Of a stretch of DNA of 64,000 nucleotides, positions 43,352 to 51,429 are shown piece by piece. The position numbers were made by a program, and so were the translations under genes. The notes under the pieces were generated by a model, which was given only the letters and a program-made list of their open reading frames with translations, was not told where the DNA came from and searched no databases. Origin of the DNA: SIG77 sp045589595 (lineage in GTDB: Bacteria > Verrucomicrobiota > Lentisphaeria > Victivallales > UBA1829). The stretch's first letter is position 1; the number at the start of each line of letters is the position of its first letter. Location of the stretch: the NCBI GenBank assembly GCA_045589595.1, contig JAZNPK010000039.1, positions 62,001 through 126,000 of the forward strand, read 5' to 3'.

Positions 43352-46240
43352 TCAGTCCTTATCGTCAGCCGGGATCGTCAGTCTGCCCCGATGAAGTTTC
43401 TGGACCCGTTTGCTTCTGCCGGTCCCGTTTGATTCGCGCAGATACCAGCGTGCCGGTTTCCGCTGGAGAACATCGCCCTTGTAATGGTTGCCGTCATCAT
43501 CGATCTCAATGTATTTGTGGCTGATATCTTTGCCTTTCGGCAGACTGATGATGTGCTTGACCCGGTTGGTGAAGGTACAATTTTCAAACCGTATTTTCCC
43601 GGTCTCCTTGTCGTGGTCGATCCCGTCCTCACGGATGCCCAGAGACCGCATATCGTAAACTTCAATGGCAGGTGCGGTGCCGGTATCAATGGCACAGTTG
43701 ATGAATTTGATATCCCCGATGGAATAGACGCCGGTGCGCAACAGCGGTTTGCTGTTATTGTTGACGATACAGTTTTTGAGGGTGATTTTGACGGGCGGGA
43801 CCCAGTATCCGCAGAAGATGGTCACATTCCGCAGATCTGCATTTTCCATAACGATCTCTCCGGAATGGAACTGGATCTTGCCGTTCCGGTACAGCGAGTC
43901 GTTGATATAGAACTTGCCGCGCGATACAAGCCCGTCCACATCTTTCAGACGGCTGCTGATGACCTTTGTTCCCGTAAAGAGCATACCGGTACTGTCGGAA
44001 AGTTCACTCTTGTACAGATTGATGGTCGTCTTTTCCATTTTTTTCAGGGAAACCCCTACCAGAAAACCGAAATCCAGACAGATGATCTTCGGTGCTGCTT
44101 CCGCATCTTTCATGGTGATGAACCAGTTGTCCGGCGCGGTTTTTGCCAACTTCACGCTTTCATCATCCTGCTCGTTTGCGTCGTTTTCATCCTGACCTTT
44201 TCTTTCGCCGTCATTGTTGGCATCGTTGACGGGCGGCGGTGCGTCGGGATTTTCATCTTTTGAACGGTCTTTTGAACCGAGGACGACCATTTTTGTGTAA
44301 GTGTTGTTTTCGATCCGGGGCAGCAGTGTCCGCACACGGCTCTTGGCACCGTAGGATGCCCGGGAAAACAGGTTGTTCCGGATCACATAATTTTTCGTTC
44401 TGTCCCAGAGATGCAGACGTGCTTCATTGTCCTCAATGATAAAATTGTGCCCGGCGCAAGTCAAAAGTTCGTTCAGCGGATTTTTGAAAAATTTGTTCCG
44501 GTAGATCCAGACATCCTGCATCATATCCCAGCCGTCTTCTGCGTCGAAGGCGCATTTCGCCAGATTCTCGCCGCTCCGCACAAAGGAACAGTTCTGGATC
44601 CGGTGATTGTACATGGCGGCGGGTGCCATCCCCACGCATCTGGCACTGAGAATGAACACATCTTCCACCCAGCAGTTCCACGGCAATTTGAACATATTCA
44701 GCGTAAGTGTGCCGTCCAGCGGCGTGGTATCCGGCGTGGAGGGAACTGAAACACGCAGAAAACCGGCTTTGGGCGGGATCCGGACCCGTTTGTACTGAAG
44801 ACCGTGGATCGTTTCCAGATATTTTTCGTTGTCGTCATAGAAATGATAGCGCACATTCCATTCATCGGCACCGATCCCCTGATAGCCCAGATATTTGGAT
44901 ACCGTCACATAGCCGCAGAGATCGTAAAAATCTTTGATCCCCACCATATAGGATGTGGCGACACCCGGCGCATCCGGCAGTTCGGCTCCGGTTTTTTCAT
45001 CGATCCCGCCCATTTCAAAACCGCCGATGGCGCGGGCTTCAGTAAACTGACCGTGAAACCCGTTGGTGACGCCGTAGCCGGTGATGTAGCGGACGAGCAG
45101 CCGTTCAAAACTGGAATAGCGGCTGTCGCCGTCGATCCCGATGCCGCAAACCCATTCGGAATTGTGGTCGGAATTTTTGTAATCGTGTTCAAAATAATCC
45201 CCTTCCACGATCCCGTTTATCACATGGGAATCGTGAGCGTCCCGGATCCGGATCATCAAGCCGTTGCAGCCGGTAAACTGATTGAGTTTGATGGTCGATC
45301 CGTTCAGGTCCAGAGTCATACCGTCCGGGATCATCAGCGGCGTGGTATGGGAAATACGGTACACGCCCGGATACAGAACGACTTTCCGGTAACCGTCCTT
45401 TCTGGCAACGCGCAGAAGTGCATTCAGACCGTTGCCGGTCCGCACTGCTTCCCGTTCCACTTTCTTGTGATCATAGTCATCCGCATAAACGACTTTGCAG
45501 GATTTCCAACTCCAGGAATCAGGCAGCCACTGGGGGATGGGACTCTTCTGCGCACCGCGCGCCGCTGAACGGGGGTCGCTGCTCTTTTCCGGTACATATT
45601 TTTCCCCGCTCGCCACGATCACATATCTGCCGGACGGCGCTTTGACTTTTTCCGCGATCTTTTCGATCCGTTTGGCGGTTTCCTGCCAGGGCGTACCTTC
45701 GCTTTTCACCCAGTAGAACATGCCGTAATCGCCTTTGTTGCTGGCTTTCAGCATCTTCAGGTCATATTCTTTCATCCGGTATGTTTCTTTTTCCGGGATC
45801 TCTGCGGATTCCGGCGTCCTCACACGGAATTCATGGAACAGAGAGGGGCTTTTTCTGCCGTGGACATCCATGGCGTAAAAGGCGAGTTTATACAGACCGG
45901 GTGTCTGGAGTTTGCCCAGATTGACCGTATGGTCGCCGGCTTTGATGTCTTTGAGCTCCACGGTTTTGATGTTTTTGCCTTTTTCATCATCCAGCGTGAC
46001 TTTGGCATGAAAACGGTGGCTGTCGTCCAGAAGACGGTACTCGGATTGGTACCAGTCTGTCACATAAAACTTGACCACCACATCTTCCGTAGTCGAAACG
46101 AACGGACGGATATAATAATTGGAAAGCCACGGCACTTCCATATCGTTGAGTTTTGCCGTTTCCTGTTTGATCTCTTTAGCTGCAACCGGTAGAGTCAGCG
46201 CGATCCCCAGCAGCATGGTGAGACATTTTTTCAACATCAT
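43352..46240 (-). CDS. Large exported beta-helix protein
   Basis: A 962-residue secreted protein. Signal peptide at 1-22 (KKCLTMLLGIALTLPVAAKE). Then an Ig-like domain (~60-150, VVVKFYVTDWYQSEYRLLDD), a linker, and from ~290 to the end a right-handed parallel beta-helix: MTLDLNGSTIKLNQFTGCNG, HVINGIVEGDYFEHDYKNSD, NCSFVRSGENLAKCAFDAED, NNLFSRASYGAKSRVR. An Asp/Asn/Glu-rich insertion (NDANNDGERKGQDENDANEQ) lies near 740. Pectate-lyase-like folds degrade or bind polysaccharides. The start ATG 46240 has AAGGAG eight bases upstream and overlaps the dxs stop (ATGA), so expression is tied to dxs. Confidence 0.85.
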   Translation of the reverse strand: MMLKKCLTMLLGIALTLPVAAKEIKQETAKLNDMEVPWLSNYYIRPFVSTTEDVVVKFYVTDWYQSEYRLLDDSHRFHAKVTLDDEKGKNIKTVELKDIKAGDHTVNLGKLQTPGLYKLAFYAMDVHGRKSPSLFHEFRVRTPESAEIPEKETYRMKEYDLKMLKASNKGDYGMFYWVKSEGTPWQETAKRIEKIAEKVKAPSGRYVIVASGEKYVPEKSSDPRSAARGAQKSPIPQWLPDSWSWKSCKVVYADDYDHKKVEREAVRTGNGLNALLRVARKDGYRKVVLYPGVYRISHTTPLMIPDGMTLDLNGSTIKLNQFTGCNGLMIRIRDAHDSHVINGIVEGDYFEHDYKNSDHNSEWVCGIGIDGDSRYSSFERLLVRYITGYGVTNGFHGQFTEARAIGGFEMGGIDEKTGAELPDAPGVATSYMVGIKDFYDLCGYVTVSKYLGYQGIGADEWNVRYHFYDDNEKYLETIHGLQYKRVRIPPKAGFLRVSVPSTPDTTPLDGTLTLNMFKLPWNCWVEDVFILSARCVGMAPAAMYNHRIQNCSFVRSGENLAKCAFDAEDGWDMMQDVWIYRNKFFKNPLNELLTCAGHNFIIEDNEARLHLWDRTKNYVIRNNLFSRASYGAKSRVRTLLPRIENNTYTKMVVLGSKDRSKDENPDAPPPVNDANNDGERKGQDENDANEQDDESVKLAKTAPDNWFITMKDAEAAPKIICLDFGFLVGVSLKKMEKTTINLYKSELSDSTGMLFTGTKVISSRLKDVDGLVSRGKFYINDSLYRNGKIQFHSGEIVMENADLRNVTIFCGYWVPPVKITLKNCIVNNNSKPLLRTGVYSIGDIKFINCAIDTGTAPAIEVYDMRSLGIREDGIDHDKETGKIRFENCTFTNRVKHIISLPKGKDISHKYIEIDDDGNHYKGDVLQRKPARWYLRESNGTGRSKRVQKLHRGRLTIPADDKD

Positions 46241-48159
46241 GCGTTTTTCTCCTTGCGTTGTGCTGTTATATATTCTGCGATCCTTTCCGCAATTTGTCCG
46301 GGCAGAAGTCCCGCATTTTTTCTCAAATCGTGAATGGAGCCGTGAGGTACGATTTTTTCCGTATCCCAGCCGAACTGATACAGTCCGCAGTGCTTTGCAT
46401 TGATGAGTGTTTCTGCGGCAATGCTGCCCAGTCCTCCCTGAAGCACATGGTCCTCCAATGTGAAAACAGGTTTTTCCGCGGCGCATTTCAATAACGCCGT
46501 CCGGTCAAAAGGTTTCAGGAATCTGGCATTGTGTACTGCCAGTTCCAGACCGTGCGTTTCCCGGAGAATATCCGATACCGCCCGCGCTGTATAAAGTTCC
46601 CTGCCGGTCGTCCAGATCGCTCCGTCTGCTCCGGTGCGGTCTTCGACCGACTGACCCCAGACTACGGGGCAGGGCGGTTCATGTTCCGGACAGCCCGAAC
46701 CGCCGCGCGGATACCGGATCACCACCGGATGATCCTGTTTTTGAGCGAGCATCATCATTTCCGTCAGGACCTGTTCATTTTCGGGCATCATCACCGCCAG
46801 ACCCGGCATGGCAAGCAGGAAGGAAAGATCGTAGATGCCGTGATGCGTGGGACCGTCTTCCACGATCCCCGCCCGGTCAATACAGAGCGTGACCGGCAGA
46901 GATTGCAGACAGATGTCGTGGAATACACAATCCAGTCCCCGCTGCAGGAAAGTGGCATAAAGCGCCACGATGGGGCGTTTCCCTGCGGCGGCGAGTCCGG
47001 CTGCAAAAGTAACGGCATGTTCTTCCGCAATGCCCACATCGAAAAACCGGTCGGAATATTGCCGGATGAAATCATCGGTGATGCCGCACCCGGACGCCAT
47101 GGCGGCGGTGATGACAACGGTCCGTCCATCCTGTTCTGTCAGTTGCGGGATGGTTCTGCCGAATGCGGCGGAAAATGTGTCGGTTCTCCTGCCGGTTGTC
47201 AATGCGCCGGTGACGGGATCGAAGGACCCGGTCCCGTGGAATTTTTCAGGCGCGTCCTGTGCGTAAGGGCAGCCGTGACCTTTTTCCGTGACCACATGGA
47301 TCACGACCGGGCGGTTCCAGTCTTTTACATTTTCAAATGTGCGGAGCAGGGCGGGCAGATCGTGTCCGTTGATGGGCCCCACATAACGGATCCCCAGTTC
47401 CTCGAAGAACAGACCCGGCACAAAAAGATTTTTTGCCGAACTTTCCAGCTGCTGGATGCCGGTGACAACTGCGCTGCCGCCGGGAAAACGGTGGAGCAGA
47501 AGTTTTGAAAATGCTTTGAAACGGTTGTAACTTTTTCCCGTGATCAGACGGTTCAGACTGCGCGGAATGGCTCCGATACTTTTGGAGATGGACATGGCGT
47601 TGTCGTTGATCACAAGGATCAGCTGTTTGCAGGTGGACCGGAGATTGTTCAGCGCCTCCAGTGAGATCCCGTTGATCAGGGAGCCGTCACCCACCACTGT
47701 CACCACATGATCGCCGCTGCCGTTCAGGGTGTTGGCGGCGGAAAATCCCATGGCGGCGGAAATGGCACTCCCCGCATGACCGGAAAGAAACGGATCGTAT
47801 TCCGATTCATCCGGACGGCAGAATCCGCAGAGACCATCGGTACGGCGCAGCGTGTGGAACCGTTCTTTTCTGCCGGTCAGAAGTTTATGGGGATAACTCT
47901 GATGCCCCACATCCCAGAGGATCTTGTCGGCAGGAGCATTGAAGACCCGGTGAAGCGCAATGGTCAGTTCCACAACGCCAAGACTCGGTGAGAGGTGTCC
48001 GCCGTTCTGCGATACAGTGTCAACAATGACATCCCGCAGTTCGTCTGCGAGCTGCTGCAGTTCCGGCAGTGTCATCTCTTTCAGATCTGCCGGTGAATGG
48101 ATACGGTCCAACTGACTGCCGGACTTCCCATTTTGTTTTTGCGGCTCCTGTTCCGTCAT
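46237..48159 (-). CDS. dxs: 1-deoxy-D-xylulose-5-phosphate synthase
   Basis: A 640-residue thiamine-diphosphate enzyme joining pyruvate and glyceraldehyde 3-phosphate, the first step of the DXP pathway. Seen: HRVFNAPADKILWDVGHQSY, HAGSAISAAMGFSAAN, the ThDP motif GDGSLINGISLEALNN, EEHAVTFAAGLAAAGKRP, YATFLQRGLDCVFHD and the C-terminal transketolase domain. Full length for the family. It starts at ATG 48159 with AGGAAG upstream, and is followed by the beta-helix gene with ATGA overlap. Divergent from the TIxL-repeat gene. Confidence 0.97.
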   Translation of the reverse strand: MTEQEPQKQNGKSGSQLDRIHSPADLKEMTLPELQQLADELRDVIVDTVSQNGGHLSPSLGVVELTIALHRVFNAPADKILWDVGHQSYPHKLLTGRKERFHTLRRTDGLCGFCRPDESEYDPFLSGHAGSAISAAMGFSAANTLNGSGDHVVTVVGDGSLINGISLEALNNLRSTCKQLILVINDNAMSISKSIGAIPRSLNRLITGKSYNRFKAFSKLLLHRFPGGSAVVTGIQQLESSAKNLFVPGLFFEELGIRYVGPINGHDLPALLRTFENVKDWNRPVVIHVVTEKGHGCPYAQDAPEKFHGTGSFDPVTGALTTGRRTDTFSAAFGRTIPQLTEQDGRTVVITAAMASGCGITDDFIRQYSDRFFDVGIAEEHAVTFAAGLAAAGKRPIVALYATFLQRGLDCVFHDICLQSLPVTLCIDRAGIVEDGPTHHGIYDLSFLLAMPGLAVMMPENEQVLTEMMMLAQKQDHPVVIRYPRGGSGCPEHEPPCPVVWGQSVEDRTGADGAIWTTGRELYTARAVSDILRETHGLELAVHNARFLKPFDRTALLKCAAEKPVFTLEDHVLQGGLGSIAAETLINAKHCGLYQFGWDTEKIVPHGSIHDLRKNAGLLPGQIAERIAEYITAQRKEKNA

Positions 48160-48286
48160 TGTTTCTTCCTGTACTGGCGCATGTGCAAATAATAATGGAA
48201 TATAGCACCGGATCGGGAAAATTTCAAAGAAATCTGAAAAAAATCAGGGGATTTGCGTTTTTTTTCATTTTTTTTCAGAGAAATAC

Positions 48287-48315
48287 TTGCCAACTGCGGA
48301 AATGTGTGATATATT
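48287..48315 (+). promoter_or_regulatory. Promoter of the TIxL-repeat protein gene
   Basis: TTGCCA (48287-48292), 17 bases, TATATT (48310-48315), 49 bases before the ATG. Confidence 0.65.
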
Positions 48316-48363
48316 CGAAATGATACATAATGTGAACAAACTTTTTGTAGAAGGATAAAGATT

Positions 48364-49296
48364 ATGGCAGACAGCGAGGAAAAAGCACCCGTTTCTCCCA
48401 TTCCGCGGAGAACGATCCGTCTGAAACCCATACAGCCGTCCGGCGCAACTTCTGCTGCACCCCCGATTCCCGGTGCAGCCCAACAGACGATCCGTCTGCG
48501 TCCGTCCGCGCCCGGTTCCACGGCAGCATCCGCTCCGGCTGCAACTCCCGCACCCGCTCCGGCAGCTGTTCCCACTGCGACTGATACGGCAAAACTTTCC
48601 CGCCGTACGATCAAACTGGTTCCCCAGTCTCAGGGCGCAACACCCGCTCCTGCAGCTCCGGCTGCTCCGGCTGCTCCCGCAGCGGCGGCACCTGCACCCG
48701 GCGCACCCACGATCAAACTGGATACCCCGTCTGCTACGGATACCTCCAAACTTTCCCGCCGCACGATCAAATTGACGCCTCCCTCCGGCGGTGCAACACC
48801 TGCACCTGCACCGGGTGCCGCACCCAGTGCGCCGACGATCAAACTGGATGCCCCGTCTGCTACGGATACTTCCAAACTTTCCCGCCGTACGATCAGACTG
48901 ACGCCTCCCTCCGGCGGTGCAACACCTGCACCTGCACCGGGTGCCGCACCCAGTGCGCCCACGATCCAGCTGAACAAGACGCCTGCGGCAGCTCCGGCAT
49001 CCTCCGGCGCGGCGGCACCCAGTTCCCAGACGATCCGTCTGACCGGCGGTATCGGTCTCAAGAAGACGCAGACTGCAGCGGCTCCTGCTGCACAGCAGAC
49101 TCCTGCATTTGCGCCTCAGGCGAAAAAAGAAGCGGCAGCCAAACAGGAAAAAGACAGTCCGATCTTCCTGATCACGTCGATCGTTGCCCTGTTGGCAGTC
49201 AGCTTCCTCGGCTTTGTGATGTTTGCCCAGTATTCCAATCTGTTCAACAACGGCAACATTGCGGTTCCGGGTCTGGAACACAAGACGCTCAAGTAA
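48364..49296 (+). CDS. Ala/Pro-rich repeat protein with TIxL motifs and C-terminal membrane helix
   Basis: A 310-residue protein with three parts: an N-terminal low-complexity region (~1-230), a basic stretch, and one hydrophobic segment near residues 262-285 (FLITSIVALLAVSFLGFVMF) with a short C-terminal tail. The repeat region carries nine short beta-prone motifs of the form (R/Q)TI(R/K/Q)L, joined by Ala/Pro/Ser linkers; two copies of a 42-residue unit are nearly identical. There is no signal peptide, so it is a tail-anchored type with the repeats in the cytoplasm. Similar KKxTxRxxLPP-type proteins are known to me from Verrucomicrobia-like bacteria, without function. AAGGA precedes the ATG by eight bases. 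Lies divergently from dxs. Confidence 0.75.
   Translation: MADSEEKAPVSPIPRRTIRLKPIQPSGATSAAPPIPGAAQQTIRLRPSAPGSTAASAPAATPAPAPAAVPTATDTAKLSRRTIKLVPQSQGATPAPAAPAAPAAPAAAAPAPGAPTIKLDTPSATDTSKLSRRTIKLTPPSGGATPAPAPGAAPSAPTIKLDAPSATDTSKLSRRTIRLTPPSGGATPAPAPGAAPSAPTIQLNKTPAAAPASSGAAAPSSQTIRLTGGIGLKKTQTAAAPAAQQTPAFAPQAKKEAAAKQEKDSPIFLITSIVALLAVSFLGFVMFAQYSNLFNNGNIAVPGLEHKTLK
48725..48976 (+). repeat. 126-base direct repeat, two units, inside the TIxL-repeat gene
   Basis: The unit beginning CCCCGTCTGCTACGGATAC occurs at 48725 and again at 48851, exactly 126 bases (42 codons) apart, with only a few substitutions. Confidence 0.9.
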
Positions 49297-49325
49297 GCCG
49301 GAATTTCATTCTGCAGTTTATAATC

Positions 49326-49358
49326 AGCCGGTCCGTTTTCCGACGGATCGGCTTTTTT
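49326..49358 (+). terminator. Rho-independent terminator after the TIxL-repeat gene
   Basis: An 11-bp stem with one G-T pair (49326-49336 with 49343-49353), six-base loop and a T run. Confidence 0.9.
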
Positions 49359-49413
49359 CTGTAAAAACGGGCGGATTTTTCTGTTTTTTCGCAGGAAAAT
49401 TGCATCGTCCGGT

Positions 49414-49441
49414 TTGTCTTTCACCAAATGTATGCTATATT
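49414..49441 (+). promoter_or_regulatory. Promoter of the etfBA-acyl-CoA dehydrogenase unit
   Basis: TTGTCT (49414-49419), 16 bases, TATATT (49436-49441), ~66 bases before the start, within an AT-rich tract. Confidence 0.6.
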
Positions 49442-49507
49442 ATATAATAAATAGAATCGAAAAATCGGAAAAACGAACATAAAAACGAACCCGAAACGAA
49501 GGAGCAC

Positions 49508-50389
49508 ATGACAGTGGGCTGCAAAATCATCGTATTCGTGAAGCAGGTCCCTGACACCAAGAATGTCACGGGGCAGGCAATGAAGCCGGACGGCACGATC
49601 AACCGTCAGGCATTGCCGGCGATCTTCAACCCGGAGGACCTGAACGCATTGGAACTGGCACTGCAATTGAAGGACCGCTACGACGGCTATGTTGTCGTCG
49701 CGACCATGGGACCTCCCACCGCAACTGAAGTCCTCCGGGACGCTCTCTGCCGCGGCGCAGATGAGGCTGTTCTGCTGACGGACCGTGCATTTGCCGGTGC
49801 TGATACTCTGGCAACCAGTTTCGCGCTGAGCCGCTGCGCAATGAAGATCGGCAATTTTGATCTGATCCTCTGCGGCCGTCAGGCAATCGACGGTGACACG
49901 GCGCAGGTCGGTCCCCAGCTCGCTGAAAAACTGGCACTTCCCCAGCTTTCTTATGTGGAAGAAGTTCAGGAACTTGCAGACGGTGTGATCCGTGTCAAGC
50001 GCGCCATTGAAGGCGGCTATGAAGTTCTGGAATCCCCCACGCCCGCACTGCTGACGGTGATCGATGCGAACGAACCGCGTCCCCAGCATGCCCGCCGTCT
50101 GATGAAATTCAAAAAGGCGAAAAGCCGTTCCGAGATCCTCGCTGCCGGCGGCGATGAAGAAACGGTGAAGGCGTATGATGAAAAAGGTCTGCTGATCCGG
50201 GAATGGTCCGCGGCTTATGCAGTGCCTGAAGATGAGCTGAACCGTCTCGGTTTCTCCGGTTCTCCCACGAAAGTCAAGCAGATCATGAGTGTTGTGCTGA
50301 CTGCCGGTGATTACAAGAAGATCGAACCGACCGGCGAAGGCGTTTCCGGTCTTATTCATGAACTGATCGCTGATCATACACTGGGGTGA
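49508..50389 (+). CDS. etfB: Electron transfer flavoprotein beta subunit
   Basis: A 293-residue ETF beta subunit that binds AMP or FAD and passes electrons between acyl-CoA dehydrogenases and their acceptor. Seen: KIIVFVKQVPDTKNV, INPEDLNALELALQLKD-like region, VVVATMGPPTATEVLRDALC, ADEAVLLTDRAFAGADTLAT, and LILCGRQAIDGDTAQVGPQL, the family signature. A ~40-residue C-terminal extension beyond the minimal subunit is present, as in electron-bifurcating ETFs, but bifurcation cannot be proven here. GAAGGAG precedes the ATG. First gene of etfB-etfA-acyl-CoA dehydrogenase. Confidence 0.94.
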   Translation: MTVGCKIIVFVKQVPDTKNVTGQAMKPDGTINRQALPAIFNPEDLNALELALQLKDRYDGYVVVATMGPPTATEVLRDALCRGADEAVLLTDRAFAGADTLATSFALSRCAMKIGNFDLILCGRQAIDGDTAQVGPQLAEKLALPQLSYVEEVQELADGVIRVKRAIEGGYEVLESPTPALLTVIDANEPRPQHARRLMKFKKAKSRSEILAAGGDEETVKAYDEKGLLIREWSAAYAVPEDELNRLGFSGSPTKVKQIMSVVLTAGDYKKIEPTGEGVSGLIHELIADHTLG

Positions 50390-50394
50390 TAACG

Positions 50395-51420
50395 ATGGCT
50401 GATAAAATTGGAAATGTCTGGGTATTCATCGAACAGGAAGCGGGCAAGATCGCGGACGTCAGTCTGGAACTTGTCAGCAAAGGCAAAGAACTTGCTGAAC
50501 GTCTTGGCGTGAAGACCGAAGCTGTGCTGCTGGGCAACAATGTTGAATCCTGCTGCAAAACGCTGTTTGAATACGGCTGCGATACTGTCTATCTGGCAGA
50601 AGATGAACGTTTGGAACCCTTTACGGTCCTTCCGTTTGCAAAAGTGATCATGGATCTCATCCGTGAACATCATCCCAATATCCTGCTGTTCGGCGCAACC
50701 ATGAAGGGCAGAGAACTTGCTCCCCGCATTGCATCCGAAAAACTGGCAGGTCTGACTGCTGACTGCACCGATCTCAAGATCGAAGACTTTGTGGATGTCC
50801 GCAACGGCAACAAAGAATACAAAGACAAACTCATGCAGATCCGTCCCGCATTCGGCGGCAACATCATCGCCACCATCGTGAATACCTGGGACGATCCCCA
50901 GATGGTCACGGTCCGCGAAGGCGTGATGAAGATCGGTACGCCCACACCGGGTGCCACCGGCGAAATCGTCAAAGTGGATGTGGCGCTGACTGCACAGGAA
51001 ACAGTCGTGAAAGTCATTGAGCGTGTCCGTCAGGAAAAATCTGTTGACCTGAAAGGTGCGCGGATCATTGTTTCCGGCGGCTACGGTGTCGGCAGCAAAG
51101 AAAACTTCAAACTGATCCACGATCTGGCGAAGGCGCTGGGCGGCGAAGTGGGTGCATCCCGTGCTGCTGTTGATGCCGGATGGATCGATCACGATCACCA
51201 GGTCGGTCAGACAGGAGTGACGGTCCGTCCCAATCTCTATATCGCCTGCGGTATCAGCGGATCTGTTCAGCATTGTGCCGGTATGACGGAAAGTAAAAAG
51301 ATCATTGCCATCAATACGGATCCCAATGCGCCGATCTTCTCAGTGGCGCACTACGGTATTGTCGGTGATCTGAACCAGATCATCCCCATGATGATCAAAG
51401 CCTACAAAGCAAAGGCGTGA
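50395..51420 (+). CDS. etfA: Electron transfer flavoprotein alpha subunit
   Basis: A 341-residue ETF alpha subunit with the FAD domain in its C-terminal half: IIVSGGYGVGSKENFKLIHD, GEVGASRAAVDAGWIDHDHQ, VGQTGVTVRPNLYIACGISG, SVQHCAGM and INTDPNAPIFSVAHYGIVGD. It lacks the N-terminal ferredoxin domain present in some bifurcating ETFs. Start ATG 50395 has a GGGGTG site upstream; GTG 50386 overlaps the end of etfB. The next gene begins 9 bases downstream. Confidence 0.95.
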   Translation: MADKIGNVWVFIEQEAGKIADVSLELVSKGKELAERLGVKTEAVLLGNNVESCCKTLFEYGCDTVYLAEDERLEPFTVLPFAKVIMDLIREHHPNILLFGATMKGRELAPRIASEKLAGLTADCTDLKIEDFVDVRNGNKEYKDKLMQIRPAFGGNIIATIVNTWDDPQMVTVREGVMKIGTPTPGATGEIVKVDVALTAQETVVKVIERVRQEKSVDLKGARIIVSGGYGVGSKENFKLIHDLAKALGGEVGASRAAVDAGWIDHDHQVGQTGVTVRPNLYIACGISGSVQHCAGMTESKKIIAINTDPNAPIFSVAHYGIVGDLNQIIPMMIKAYKAKA

Positions 51421-51429
51421 GGTGAGAAT

